64,000 nucleotides of DNA from Akkermansia muciniphila (lineage in GTDB: Bacteria > Verrucomicrobiota > Verrucomicrobiia > Verrucomicrobiales > Akkermansiaceae). The first letter of the stretch is position 1. Each line of letters opens with the position of its first letter. The notes under the pieces were generated by a model, which did no database searches, was not told the origin of the DNA, and worked only from the letters and a program-made list of their open reading frames with translations. A program made the position numbers and the translations under genes. The stretch is taken from assembly GCF_900184965.1 (NCBI RefSeq), contig NZ_FXYA01000185.1, positions 121,949-185,948 on the forward strand, read 5' to 3'. Shown piece by piece: positions 27,623 through 39,443 of the stretch.

Positions 27623-28459
27623 ATGTCCCTCAAGTCATTCAAGCCAGTTACTCCCTCTAACCGTTACAAGGTGTGGCCGTCCTTTGACGAAATCACCACC
27701 TCTACCCCGGAAAAGAGTCTCTGCAGACCCCTCAAGAAATCCGGCGGCCGCAACAACAACGGCCGCATCACCACCCGCCACATTGGCGGTGGCCATAAGC
27801 GCAAATACCGTCTGGTGGACTTCAAGCGCAACAAGTTTGACGTGCCCGCTACCGTTCTTACGATCGAATACGATCCCAACCGCACCTGCCGCATTGCTCT
27901 GATTGAGTACAAGGATGGTGAAAAATCCTACATTCTGGCCCCTACGGGGCTGCAGGTGGGCATGAAGGTGGAAAGCGGCCAGAAGGTTGCTCCCAAGGTA
28001 GGCAATGCCATGCCCTTGAAGAACGTTCCTCTGGGTACTTCCGTTCACAACATTGAAATTCGTCCGGGTTCCGGCGGCAAGGTTGCCCGCGCTGCCGGCC
28101 AGCAGGCCATCGTTTCCAACCGTGAAGCAGGCTACGCGCTGATCAAGATGCCTTCCGGTGAAATCCGCCGTTTCAATGAAGATTGCTACTGCACGATCGG
28201 TCAGGTGGGCAATACCCAGCACATGAATGAAATGTCCGGCAAGGCCGGCCGTACCCGCTGGATGGGTGTTCGTCCTACCGTGCGCGGTATGACGATGAAC
28301 CCCGTCGACCACCCGAACGGTGGTGGTGAAGGCAAATCCAAGTCCGGTGGCGGTCGCCAGCACCTCAAATCTCCGTGGGGCCACGTCAAGGGCCAGAAGA
28401 CCCGCCGTCTCCGCAAGCCCAGCGACTCCGTCATCGTACAGCGCCGCAATGCCAAGTAA
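27623..28459 (+). CDS. rplB: 50S ribosomal protein L2
   Basis: This 278-residue protein is the largest 23S-rRNA-bridging protein. Conserved parts are [12 protein letters not shown], the SH3-like core, and [20 protein letters not shown]. The usual HPHGGG reads HPNGGG here: the His equivalent to E. coli His229 is kept and the second His is Asn. An AAGGAAAG Shine-Dalgarno sequence precedes it, unlike several neighbours. Confidence 0.99.
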   Translation: MSLKSFKPVTPSNRYKVWPSFDEITTSTPEKSLCRPLKKSGGRNNNGRITTRHIGGGHKRKYRLVDFKRNKFDVPATVLTIEYDPNRTCRIALIEYKDGEKSYILAPTGLQVGMKVESGQKVAPKVGNAMPLKNVPLGTSVHNIEIRPGSGGKVARAAGQQAIVSNREAGYALIKMPSGEIRRFNEDCYCTIGQVGNTQHMNEMSGKAGRTRWMGVRPTVRGMTMNPVDHPNGGGEGKSKSGGGRQHLKSPWGHVKGQKTRRLRKPSDSVIVQRRNAK

Positions 28460-28494
28460 TCAATATATTATAACTTTAACTAGGATTATATAAC

Positions 28495-28764
28495 ATGGGA
28501 CGTTCTCTCAAAAAAGGCCCTTTTGTCAGCCAAAAGCTTCTCGCCAAGATCGACGCTCAGCTTGAATCCGGCGACCGCAAGCCGATCAAGACCTGGAGCC
28601 GCGCATCCATGATTACGCCTGACTTCGTCGGCCTGACTTTCCTGGTGCACGCCGGCAAGAACTTTGCCACCGTGTACGTCACGGAAAACATGGTAGGCCA
28701 CAAGCTTGGTGAATTTGCTCCGACTCGTGTCTTCAAACAGCACGGCGGTATCGGTAAGAAGTAA
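28495..28764 (+). CDS. rpsS: 30S ribosomal protein S19
   Basis: This 89-residue S19 matches the family well: [25 protein letters not shown] and the ending [14 protein letters not shown]. In the standard S10 order it is followed directly by rplV. Here an unrelated gene is inserted after it. Confidence 0.99.
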   Translation: MGRSLKKGPFVSQKLLAKIDAQLESGDRKPIKTWSRASMITPDFVGLTFLVHAGKNFATVYVTENMVGHKLGEFAPTRVFKQHGGIGKK

Positions 28765-28784
28765 TCAGTAAGTTAACAATCAAC

Positions 28785-29495
28785 ATGTCGAATTCTTCTT
28801 CCATCCTTGCATACTCTCTTACCACCCTTGTAGGGCTGGGCGGGGCGTTGCAGGGAGCGGAAGAGGATACGGCGGCACTGACGCGCAGAATCGAGCGCCT
28901 CGAAAAGCAGAATGCGGCCCTCAAGGCATCTTATGCCCAGGCCCGCAGCGACGCCGACAAGGCGGCCGCACAGCTGGTGGAGATCCGTTCCAGGCTGGAA
29001 GCTTTGGGGGGCGCTGCGCTAGGTAACAGCGAGGAACGCCTGATTCAGGCGATGGCGGACATCGAAGCCTTTAATGACCGCATCCAGCGGCTGGAGCAGG
29101 CGTCCGTCAAGCTCTCCGGAGCCATCCTTGCCTACATGAAACAAGCCATATCCGAAGATGCGAACGCCAGGACGGCTGTGGAGAGTTCTCTGCGCCTGCT
29201 GGAATCCGTTCTGGGATACAGGCAACAGCCCGTGCGAGATGGCGCGGGAACCCTGGCGGAAGCCAAGGTGCTCAGCATTGATTCCGAGTCCGGAGTGGTG
29301 GTGCTGAATACCGGCAGAACGGCAGGAATGCAAGTCGGGATGCCGGTTCGGTTAACCCGGGGAGCTCAAACCATCGGAGAAGCCGTAGTCACGGACGTCC
29401 GCAAGGAAGTATGTGGCGCGCTTGTTCAGAAGCTTGAGACGCCTGCCGATCCGGTGCGCGTCGGAGATTCTGCCTCAGTAAAAACCAACGACTAA
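28785..29495 (+). CDS. Exported coiled-coil protein inserted between rpsS and rplV
   Basis: This 236-residue protein is not ribosomal. The first 25 residues (ILAYSLTTLVGLGGALQG) look like a signal peptide, though the n-region carries no Lys/Arg. Residues 27-75 form a strong coiled coil (RRIERLEKQNAALKASYAQA) and helices continue to about 140. Residues 155-236 form a beta-rich domain with the pattern LNTGRTAGMQVGMPVRL, then RVGDSASV. That pattern resembles the small barrels at the C-terminus of MreC- or FlgT-like envelope proteins. It starts 20 bp after rpsS and ends 38 bp before rplV on the same strand with no terminator, so it is transcribed with the ribosomal genes. The function is unknown. 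Confidence 0.88.
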   Translation: MSNSSSILAYSLTTLVGLGGALQGAEEDTAALTRRIERLEKQNAALKASYAQARSDADKAAAQLVEIRSRLEALGGAALGNSEERLIQAMADIEAFNDRIQRLEQASVKLSGAILAYMKQAISEDANARTAVESSLRLLESVLGYRQQPVRDGAGTLAEAKVLSIDSESGVVVLNTGRTAGMQVGMPVRLTRGAQTIGEAVVTDVRKEVCGALVQKLETPADPVRVGDSASVKTND

Positions 29496-29533
29496 ATCAT
29501 CTTCATAATAACCTGCACTACGAGGAAAAACCC

Positions 29534-29872
29534 ATGGAAGTGAAAGCTGTTTACAAATACGCCCGCATCTCCGCCAAGAAGATGCGCGATGTTGCTCAAG
29601 AAATCCAAGGCTTGTCCGTCTCCCAGGCGACCGACATCCTGTCCTACACCCCCAAGAAGGGTGCCTACCTGCTGAATAAGACGCTCAAGTCCGCGCTGGC
29701 CAACGCCGAAAATAATGCGGAACTGTCCGTTGATACGCTGGTGGTCAAGTCCGTCATGGTCGATGAGGGCCCCACGATGCGCCGCACGATGCCCCGCGCC
29801 CGCGGATCCGCCAACATGATCCGCAAGCGCACATCCCATATCACCGTTATCCTGGCCGATCAAGAAGGCTAG
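29534..29872 (+). CDS. rplV: 50S ribosomal protein L22
   Basis: This 112-residue L22 has AVYKYARISAKKMRDVAQEI, the exit-tunnel hairpin MRRTMPRARGSANMIRKRTS, and SHITVILAD at the end. A GAGGAAAA sequence upstream can serve as ribosome-binding site. Confidence 0.98.
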   Translation: MEVKAVYKYARISAKKMRDVAQEIQGLSVSQATDILSYTPKKGAYLLNKTLKSALANAENNAELSVDTLVVKSVMVDEGPTMRRTMPRARGSANMIRKRTSHITVILADQEG

Positions 29873-29911
29873 GCCATACCAATCTAACACACATATAGCT
29901 GAACTAATATC

Positions 29912-30601
29912 ATGGGTCAGAAAGTAAATCCAATCGGGTTCCGCCTCGCCGTCAACAAGGACTGGCGCTCCAAGTGGTACGCCACGGGCCAGGATTACGC
30001 CACCAAGCTGCATGAAGACTTGGTGATGCGCAAGTACATCAAGGAACAGTTGATGTCCGCCGCCGTTTCCAGCATCGTGATTGAACGCGCCTGGAACAGT
30101 GTCCGTATCACCGTCCACACTGCCCGTCCGGGTCTTGTCATTGGCCGCAAGGGTGAGGAAATTGAAAAGATCCGCCAGTATCTCCAGGGCCTGTGCGGCG
30201 CTTCCACCCAGGTCAATATTGACATTGTGGAAATCCGCTCCCCTGAAACGGACGCCCAGCTCATTGCAGAGAACGTGGCTGTCCAGCTGGAACGCCGCGT
30301 TTCCTTCCGCCGCGCCATGAAGCGCGCCGTGCAGGTTGCCATGGAACGCGGGGCCGACGGCATCCGCATCCGTTGCGCCGGCCGTCTTGGCGGGGCTGAC
30401 ATTGCCCGTGCCGAATGGTACCGCGAAGGCAAGGTGCCGTTGCAGACGCTCCGCACTCCGATTGACTACGGTTTCGCCGAAGCCCGTACCCTGTACGGCA
30501 TCATCGGTGTGAAGTGCTGGGTCAACAAGCGCGATGAAGTCGTCTCCCAGCAGAATTCCCGTCCGTCCGGCCCCCGCGGACCCCGTCGTCCGCGCGCCTG
30601 A
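29912..30601 (+). CDS. rpsC: 30S ribosomal protein S3
   Basis: This 229-residue S3 lies at the mRNA entry. [12 protein letters not shown] starts it, the KH motif [17 protein letters not shown] follows, and [13 protein letters not shown] and [12 protein letters not shown] lie in the C-terminal domain. A basic Pro/Arg tail ends it. Confidence 0.99.
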   Translation: MGQKVNPIGFRLAVNKDWRSKWYATGQDYATKLHEDLVMRKYIKEQLMSAAVSSIVIERAWNSVRITVHTARPGLVIGRKGEEIEKIRQYLQGLCGASTQVNIDIVEIRSPETDAQLIAENVAVQLERRVSFRRAMKRAVQVAMERGADGIRIRCAGRLGGADIARAEWYREGKVPLQTLRTPIDYGFAEARTLYGIIGVKCWVNKRDEVVSQQNSRPSGPRGPRRPRA

Positions 30602-30653
30602 GAAAGCCGCTACCACATTTGTTCATCACACTTAACACAAGGAGGAATAAGAT

Positions 30654-31076
30654 ATGCCTTTAATGCCCAAGAGAGTGAAGCACCGCAAGATGCACCGCGG
30701 CAGCCGTTCCGGCAATGCCACCAGCGGTACCTATGTTGCTTTTGGTGACTTCGGCCTTCAGGTGCTCGACCGTGGTTGGATCACCAACAACCAGATTGAA
30801 GCCTGCCGTATTGCGATCAACCGTTACCTGAAACGTAAAGGTAAGGTGTTCATCCGCATTTTCCCGCAGAAATCCTTTACGTCCCGTCCCCCGGATACCC
30901 GTATGGGTAAGGGTAAGGGCGCTGTGGAAGGCTGGGTAGCCGTTGTCCGTCCCGGCAACATTCTGTTTGAAGTAGGCGGCGTGACCGAATCTCAGGCGCG
31001 TGAGGCCCTTCGGCTGGCTTCCAACAAGCTGGGCGTATCAACCCGCTTCGTCTATCGTCAAGGCGTTCAACACTAA
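30654..31076 (+). CDS. rplP: 50S ribosomal protein L16
   Basis: This 140-residue L16 contacts tRNA in the 50[17 protein letters not shown], the [20 protein letters not shown] segment and [13 protein letters not shown] are typical. It has one of the few strong Shine-Dalgarno sequences in the cluster (AGGAGGAAT). Confidence 0.99.
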   Translation: MPLMPKRVKHRKMHRGSRSGNATSGTYVAFGDFGLQVLDRGWITNNQIEACRIAINRYLKRKGKVFIRIFPQKSFTSRPPDTRMGKGKGAVEGWVAVVRPGNILFEVGGVTESQAREALRLASNKLGVSTRFVYRQGVQH

Positions 31077-31090
31077 AGCTACTCATCACC

Positions 31091-31294
31091 ATGTCCGATA
31101 AGAACTCCGCCAAAGAACTTCGTGCTATGTCCGCCAAGGAGCTTTCCGCTCTGGTGCGCAGCCTTCGTGAAGAACTTTTCAATCTCCGCCTCCAGCAGGC
31201 TACCGGTCAGCTGGAAAACAACCAGAGAATCCGCACCGTCCGCAAGGACCTTGCCCGCGCCCTTACCATTCAGGGCGAAACCGGGGAGGTTTAA
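31091..31294 (+). CDS. rpmC: 50S ribosomal protein L29
   Basis: This 67-residue L29 is two helices with KELRAMSAKELSALVRSLRE and NLRLQQATGQLENNQRIRTV, as in the family. It begins 14 bp after rplP with no Shine-Dalgarno sequence (CTACTCATCACC). Confidence 0.97.
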   Translation: MSDKNSAKELRAMSAKELSALVRSLREELFNLRLQQATGQLENNQRIRTVRKDLARALTIQGETGEV

Positions 31295-31342
31295 TTGAGG
31301 ATTTCCGGTAATTACAGAATATTCTAACACTTTTAGAATCCA

Positions 31343-31615
31343 ATGTCCGAACAAACCGAAACAACCAAGAAGCCCGGCCTTCGCAAGACGCGCGTCGGCG
31401 TGGTGACTTCCACCAAGATGGACAAGACCATCGTTGTGGAGTACGTCGCCCGCGTTCCGCACCCCAAATTCAAGAAGATCGTCAAGAAGAGCAAGAAGTT
31501 CTATGCCCACGACGAGAATTCCACGGCCAAGGTAGGCGATAAGGTACGTATCGTTGAAACCCGCCCGCTTTCCAAGCTGAAGTGCTGGGAACTGGTGGAA
31601 GTGCTTACCCATTAA
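31343..31615 (+). CDS. rpsQ: 30S ribosomal protein S17
   Basis: This 90-residue S17 has [39 protein letters not shown] and [19 protein letters not shown], matching the OB-fold family along its length. Confidence 0.98.
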   Translation: MSEQTETTKKPGLRKTRVGVVTSTKMDKTIVVEYVARVPHPKFKKIVKKSKKFYAHDENSTAKVGDKVRIVETRPLSKLKCWELVEVLTH

Positions 31616-31652
31616 TCAGGAATCAACCATTAAGTAAAGGAGATTTGATACC

Positions 31653-32018
31653 ATGATCCAGATGGAATCCCTAGTCCAGGTAGCCGACAATACCGGCGCC
31701 CGCTCCGCCAAGATGATTGGCGTTATCGGCAAGCGCACCCGTCAGGCTCACATTGGCGACATTATTACCTGCCACATCCGCGAATCCATTCCCACCGCTT
31801 CCGTGAAGAAAGGAACCGTGGTGAAGGCCGTGGTAGTACGCACCGCCGCCCCGATCCGCCGTGATGACGGTTCCGTGCTTCGTTTTGACGGCAATGCCGT
31901 CGTCATCATCGACAAGGATAACAACCCGCGCGGCACCCGTATTTTCGGGCCAGTCGCTCGTGAACTCCGTGAAAAGAAGTTCATGAAGATTGTTTCCCTT
32001 GCTCCGGAAGTGCTCTAA
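31653..32018 (+). CDS. rplN: 50S ribosomal protein L14, last gene of the ribosomal series
   Basis: This 121-residue L14 has [16 protein letters not shown], the [18 protein letters not shown] motif and [28 protein letters not shown] upstream is a good ribosome-binding site. A strong terminator follows within 25 bases, so the rplX-rplE-rpsN part of a usual spc cluster is absent here. Confidence 0.99.
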   Translation: MIQMESLVQVADNTGARSAKMIGVIGKRTRQAHIGDIITCHIRESIPTASVKKGTVVKAVVVRTAAPIRRDDGSVLRFDGNAVVIIDKDNNPRGTRIFGPVARELREKKFMKIVSLAPEVL

Positions 32019-32038
32019 TCGAGACGCCTCAGGATTTT

Positions 32039-32075
32039 AAACGCCGTCCTCTGAAAGGGAGGACGGCGTTTTTTA
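32039..32075 (+). terminator. Strong intrinsic terminator closing the ribosomal operon
   Basis: ACGCCGTCCTC (32041-32051) and GAGGACGGCGT (32059-32069) form a perfect 11-bp stem with a 7-base loop. It is extended by flanking AA/TT and followed by a T-run. Confidence 0.95.
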
Positions 32076-32498
32076 TTGTCCGCATTTTGCTGATCAATTT
32101 ACATTGCAGTGTGGTTCCCATATAGGGAAAAGGTTGTCGGAACACATTCCTTGCCTGGCGTACGAGAAGAGGAAGGAGACGTTTTTATTCGGAAGATCCG
32201 GGGAAGCGGCCTTATAGCCGTATTTTTCCTGGCCGGCTTTGGGGCGGTTCCTGTTGGTGGATTTTTATAGAATAAGTTACCGGACGGGGGGTAGGCTTTG
32301 CCGGAAGCCGTTCCCTGGAACCAGGAGAAGCTGGAAGGGGCTTTCTGTTTTGTCAAAACGCGGATTTGAAGTGAGGGAACAGGGGAAATAATGGAAGGAA
32401 GGACAGACGAGGAATCTCCTTCCAAATGCCTGGCAAGGGGAAAAGAGAAGGCAAGAAACCGGGAATCCGGGAAGTCTGGCGCAGGAGCTAAGGCTTCG
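32076..32498. other. Intergenic stretch between convergent genes, no gene seen
   Basis: It lies between the rplN terminator and the end of the zinc-ribbon membrane protein gene. Open frames on both strands lack family features and overlap each other. I see no convincing promoter, repeat or RNA. Confidence 0.55.
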
Positions 32499-33341
32499 TT
32501 AATGCCTGTGCTGTTCAGTTCGGCATTTTCCCAGCTGCTGGGAGGAACCGCAGGCCGGGCAACGGAACCAGCGGAAGAGGAATATATGCAGCGCCGTGGC
32601 AAATACGTAGCCGAACAGGGGAATGTGGTGGGCCGCCTTATTGCGAGTGTATTTTTTAAAGGAAAAGACATGAGCCCTGCACACGCTGCATTTCCGGGGA
32701 AGCGCCAGGGAGAGATAGAGAATCATCGCCAGAATCCAGGGGCCGAAGCAGAGGCTGATTAATGGCCAGCCTCGTTCTCCATTGAGAAGCACAAGGGTGG
32801 TGACCGAAATGGAGAAGAGGATGCAGAAGAACAGGAGCAGGACGGTAACGGCTCCCATCCATGTCCGGAAGGAGGTCATGTGCTTGATGCCCTTTTTGCG
32901 AAGGTAGGTTTTCGGTTTCTTGAGGGTGTGAACATGTTTTGCGGGATGGTAGCAGTGTTCTTCCTGCAGCCTGGCCTTGGCGGAGAGATGTTTTGGCGGG
33001 CCGTCCGTATGGGAACGTCCCCGTTCCTTTCTGTTTTCTGAAGAATCAGTAACCGGAGGGTCAACGGGCGTGGCAAGGGGGAGGGCGTCTTCCTCATGGG
33101 AGGGAAGAAGCTCCGGTTCCGGCACCGTGGGAGAGGAAAGAGCCTGATTCACCCATTCCCTGAAAACGGGAGCGGAAGGAATTTCCGTTTGCAGTTTCAA
33201 CATCCGTTTTGCCTGGTGGAGTTCAGGCAAAACGGTGGAGGGGTCCGCGGAAGCGAATTGTTCAAGAGTGCGTATGCCCACCGCTTCAAGCAACTCAATG
33301 AATTGCTCGCGGCCGGCAAAGTACTTTTGAATATTATTCAT
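32499..33341 (-). CDS. Membrane protein with N-terminal helical domain and zinc ribbon
   Basis: This is a 280-residue protein. Residues 1-55 (FIELLEAVGIRTLEQFASAD) look like a helix-hairpin-helix-type domain with an AVG.RTLEQFA pattern. A long charged linker follows to about 150. Two adjacent membrane segments come next (about 160-185 and 193-212). A zinc ribbon has CSVC at about 218 and CPAC at about 263, with another hydrophobic stretch between the two Cys pairs. The function is unknown. A topology with a cytoplasmic zinc ribbon is inference. Confidence 0.7.
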   Translation of the reverse strand: MNNIQKYFAGREQFIELLEAVGIRTLEQFASADPSTVLPELHQAKRMLKLQTEIPSAPVFREWVNQALSSPTVPEPELLPSHEEDALPLATPVDPPVTDSSENRKERGRSHTDGPPKHLSAKARLQEEHCYHPAKHVHTLKKPKTYLRKKGIKHMTSFRTWMGAVTVLLLFFCILFSISVTTLVLLNGERGWPLISLCFGPWILAMILYLSLALPRKCSVCRAHVFSFKKYTRNKAAHHIPLFGYVFATALHIFLFRWFRCPACGSSQQLGKCRTEQHRH

Positions 33342-33359
33342 TCCCGGAATGATAGATGG

Positions 33360-36038
<2,679 letters not shown>

Positions 36039-36126
36039 AAGGGTAGCATAAAGTTTTTTTCTTTCAATCCCTACCTGTCCGGGAGAGAGGGGAAAGATGT
36101 CTCTTTTCCCCCGGAATAATGTGATG

Positions 36127-36161
36127 AAAAAGCCGCCGGGTTCCTGTCGGATCCCGGCGGC
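36127..36161 (-). terminator. Intrinsic terminator after the GH2 gene
   Basis: On the minus strand a perfect 9-bp stem, GCCGCCGGG (36132-36140) with CCCGGCGGC (36153-36161), is followed by a run of five T. It lies about 25 bases after the GH2 stop. Confidence 0.88.
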
Positions 36162-36185
36162 CGGAACGGAGAGTTTTCCGGTTTG

Positions 36186-39146
36186 TTATTTGACCGTCAC
36201 AGTGGTCTGAGCCGGCTTGAGGCCGTTGGAGATGACCTGGAGCGTCACTTTTCCGGATTCTCCCTTACGGGAGCGCAGAACGACTTGGGCAAGGCCGTTG
36301 AAGGCCTTGATTTTCATGATTTTCCTGTTTTCCGGATTCGCCATGGTGGTGAAGTCCGTGGGATCGCCGTTGCAGATGCCGGCGATGTCCGCGGGGCCGC
36401 TTACCTTGAAGGTGAGCTGGTTTTTGCTCCGGGGCACCATACGGCCCTGGGCATCGCGGACGGCTACGGTGACATAGGATAGGTCATATCCGTCCCCCTT
36501 GATTTCGTTGCGGTCCGGCTTGAGGGTGAGCGCCGCAGGTTTTCCGGTAGTGGTTACCGTGTCCGTAGCCCAGATTTTACCGTCCTTTTTGGCGACTACT
36601 TTGAGGGTGCCGGGCGTGTATTTGACGTCTTCCCACACGAGGCGGTAACGGTCTTTTTCCCCAGTGCCCTTTTTACGGACGCCCAGGGATTTCCCGTTCA
36701 GGAAGAGTTCCGCTTCATTCCCGCTGGTGTAAACATGCACGGGCGTTACCTGTCCCTTGCGTTCCGGCCAGTTCCAGTGCGGCAGGATGTGCGCCATCTT
36801 GACATCCGGCCTCCAGTGGGCCTGGTAGATGTAGAAGCGGTCCTTTTTGAAGCCGCACAGGTCCACGATGCCGAAGTAGGAGCTGCGGGAGGGCGCGCGG
36901 TCTCCCAGTTTTTTGAGTTCCGCCATCAGCTTTTCGCGTTCCGGCCCTTCCGGAACGTTCAGGGCGTTGGTGGCGTCCAGGTTGTACGGGGTGGGTTCTC
37001 CGATGTAGTCAAAGCCCGTCCATACATATTCTCCTGCGCTGTTGGGGTTGTCTTCCTGAGCGGCGAATTCCACATCCGGACGGTTGGCCCAGCCTGGGGC
37101 GTACAGGTCATAGGAACTGACCTGGTAGAGGTAAAATCCCTTGCCCTTGTTCCAGTCCACAGGGAAGAAGTATTCTCCGCGAGAGCTGACGCAGGATGCT
37201 GTTTCCGCACCATAGAACGGCTGGTGGGGGCGGTCCTTGGCGAAGCCTTTATAAGCCCAGGGCTTGTAGTTGTAACCGTAAACGTCCAGGGTGTCCCCAA
37301 AGCCGTTGCGTGCGGCATTGGCGTTGTTGCAGCCGGAGGTTACTTTGCGCGTGGGGTCTTCCCGGTGGAAAAGATTCGTCAGGGTCTGGGAGATATGGTG
37401 AAGATTCGTCATTCCCTGTTCCGGAACTTCATTTCCCGAACTCCACGCAATGACACTGGGGTGGTTGCGGTCCCGGTGGCAGAGGTTGACCACGTCCCGT
37501 TCATGCCATTCGTTGAAGGATTCGTTGTTGACGCCTTCTTTGGAGCATTGCCATACGTCGAAAAGCTCGTCAATGACCAGGATGCCCATTTTATCGCACA
37601 GATCCAGCACTTCCGGAGCGGGCGGGTTGTGGGATGTGCGGATGGAGTTGACGCCGAATTCCTTCAGGATTTCAATCTGGCGTTCATAGCCTCGCTTGTG
37701 GGCGGCGGAGCCGAGCGGTCCCAGGTCATGGTGCTGGCAAACGCCCTTGAGCTGCACGCGCTCCCCGTTAAGGTAGAATCCCGTGGGTTTCCATTCAACG
37801 GTTCTTACACCGAAGTTGGTGACTTTTTGGTCGATGATTTTGTCTCCCAGCCGGACCGTGGTTTTCATCTTGTACAGATGGGGCGCGTTGAGCGTCCACA
37901 GAGTGGGGTTTTTGAGCGTCAGCGTACTGGTGATTTTACCTTTTTCCCCGGCGGGAATTTCTTTCCCCTTGGCGGTTGTGGAGGCGACGATTTTACCGCC
38001 GTCCAGAATTTCTTCAGTAACAGTGGGGATGACGGCTTTGTCCGTAGTGTTTTTCACCGTGGTGTCCACTTCCACCTTGGCGGCGGATTTGGTGATTTCC
38101 GGAGTTTTGACGAAGACGCCCCAGTGTTCGATATGCACAGGATTGGATTCCGTGAGCCACACATGGCGGTAGATGCCGCCGCCCGGATACCAGCGGGAGG
38201 AGCTGGGCGGATTGTCCACTCTGACGGCAATGGTGTTTTTCTGCCCGAATTTCAGGAAGGGCGTGATGTCTACGCGGAAGGAGCTGTAGCCGTATTTCCA
38301 TTCGCCGGCCAGATGCCCGTTCACATAGATTTTCGGGCGGGACATAACGCCGTCAAAGTCCAGGTAGAATTGGTTGCCCTTGGCATCCGCCGGGATTTCC
38401 AACGTCTTGCGGTACCAGCCAATGCCGACCCAGGGGAGTTTTCCTGTTCTGTTCTCAATTTCCATCCGGAAGGGGCCTTCCACGCCCCAATCGTGCGGCA
38501 GGTTCAAGGAACGCCAGTTTTTGTCGTTGAAAGAGGGGCTGGAGGGATTGTCCGCGTTGCCGGTTCCGGCGGTGGCCTGAGGGCGGATGATTTTCCCTTT
38601 GTCGTTTTTAAAGGTGATTTCACGGATGCTGGCCCAGTTGCTCTGGTTGTTGCCCGTGACGGTGATGCGGAAGTAACGCGGTTTGCCGGTTTTGTTTTCT
38701 ACCGTGTCTTCCCTGGAGTCGTTTTGCCCGGAAGTTTTGTCTTCAATAGTCGTCCAGCGTTTCCCATCACCGGAGCCTTCCAGCTTGAAAAGATGGTTGC
38801 TTTGTTTTTCCCACAGGATGTTGACGGTTTTCACGTCTGCGGGGCGTCCCATGTCCACGGTGATTTTTTCTCCGCTTTTGCCGCTGTCGGCACACCAGCG
38901 GGTGGACTTGTCCCCGTCCACGGCATTGTCCGCCGGATTGCCGGATTCTTCACTGGTGGCAGTGGCGAAGCCCATGGCTTTTCCCGGTTCCGGTTGAGTA
39001 CTGCCATCCGGCATTTTCCCGAAACGGGCGAATTTCCAGTTCCAATCCAGGCTCTCCGTTTTGGTCGCATCCAGAGGCGCCGCCATAAGGCCGGCGATGC
39101 TGAACGCAGTAATGCAGAGGGTCGTGCGTGTAATATTGGTGAACAT
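36186..39146 (-). CDS. Secreted GH2 glycoside hydrolase (beta-galactosidase-like) with F5/8C domain
   Basis: This 986-residue enzyme probably removes terminal beta-linked sugars such as galactose from host glycans. A signal peptide ends near residue 22 (ITAFSIAGLMAA). GH2 sequence begins at LDWNWKFARFG. It is interrupted at about 55-190 by an F5/8 type C (discoidin/CBM32-like) domain with AVDGDKSTRWCADS and YFRITVTGNNQSNWASI. It resumes with FNDKNWRSLNLPHDWGVEGPF. The immunoglobulin-like domain and TIM barrel follow, with acid/base Glu573 in SSGNEVPE and nucleophile Glu648 in YGAETAS. Ig-like C-terminal domains (LFLNGKSLG) finish it. The substrate is inferred. Confidence 0.92.
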   Translation of the reverse strand: MFTNITRTTLCITAFSIAGLMAAPLDATKTESLDWNWKFARFGKMPDGSTQPEPGKAMGFATATSEESGNPADNAVDGDKSTRWCADSGKSGEKITVDMGRPADVKTVNILWEKQSNHLFKLEGSGDGKRWTTIEDKTSGQNDSREDTVENKTGKPRYFRITVTGNNQSNWASIREITFKNDKGKIIRPQATAGTGNADNPSSPSFNDKNWRSLNLPHDWGVEGPFRMEIENRTGKLPWVGIGWYRKTLEIPADAKGNQFYLDFDGVMSRPKIYVNGHLAGEWKYGYSSFRVDITPFLKFGQKNTIAVRVDNPPSSSRWYPGGGIYRHVWLTESNPVHIEHWGVFVKTPEITKSAAKVEVDTTVKNTTDKAVIPTVTEEILDGGKIVASTTAKGKEIPAGEKGKITSTLTLKNPTLWTLNAPHLYKMKTTVRLGDKIIDQKVTNFGVRTVEWKPTGFYLNGERVQLKGVCQHHDLGPLGSAAHKRGYERQIEILKEFGVNSIRTSHNPPAPEVLDLCDKMGILVIDELFDVWQCSKEGVNNESFNEWHERDVVNLCHRDRNHPSVIAWSSGNEVPEQGMTNLHHISQTLTNLFHREDPTRKVTSGCNNANAARNGFGDTLDVYGYNYKPWAYKGFAKDRPHQPFYGAETASCVSSRGEYFFPVDWNKGKGFYLYQVSSYDLYAPGWANRPDVEFAAQEDNPNSAGEYVWTGFDYIGEPTPYNLDATNALNVPEGPEREKLMAELKKLGDRAPSRSSYFGIVDLCGFKKDRFYIYQAHWRPDVKMAHILPHWNWPERKGQVTPVHVYTSGNEAELFLNGKSLGVRKKGTGEKDRYRLVWEDVKYTPGTLKVVAKKDGKIWATDTVTTTGKPAALTLKPDRNEIKGDGYDLSYVTVAVRDAQGRMVPRSKNQLTFKVSGPADIAGICNGDPTDFTTMANPENRKIMKIKAFNGLAQVVLRSRKGESGKVTLQVISNGLKPAQTTVTVK

Positions 39147-39388
39147 ATCTGTGATATTACGACTGGAAATCTGCGATCTTGCAAGATTTTTATTCAGCGG
39201 AATCCGGTTTCAGGCCGGATTCCGTCAACAGGGTTTCACGCGTCAGGCGGGATGACTTGCCGCAGCCGTCCAGTTATGTATGAAGGCGTCTTCCGGAGAT
39301 ATGGGCCAGCGGAAGATGCCCCGGTTATGAGAAGGAGAGCGGACGGAACGGCCGGCGGCCAGGGAAACGGGGGAATGAAAGAGAGAAC

Positions 39389-39422
39389 GCCGGACCGGCC
39401 TTGCTGAATGGGCCGGTCCGGC
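39389..39422 (-). terminator. Hairpin terminator after the peptidyl-prolyl isomerase gene
   Basis: GCCGGACCGGCC (39389-39400) pairs perfectly with GGCCGGTCCGGC (39411-39422), 21 bases after the stop codon. The downstream minus-strand sequence is pyrimidine-rich (GTTCTCTCTTTC) rather than a pure T-run. The remaining 240 bases to the GH2 start hold no visible gene. Confidence 0.75.
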
Positions 39423-39443
39423 AACGGGGGGAAGGAGAAAAAG

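Noticed and set aside
36735..39407. 890-codon plus-strand frame opposite the GH2 gene
   Set aside because: Antisense shadow. The GH2 protein on the minus strand has signal peptide, catalytic Glu residues and a matching terminator.
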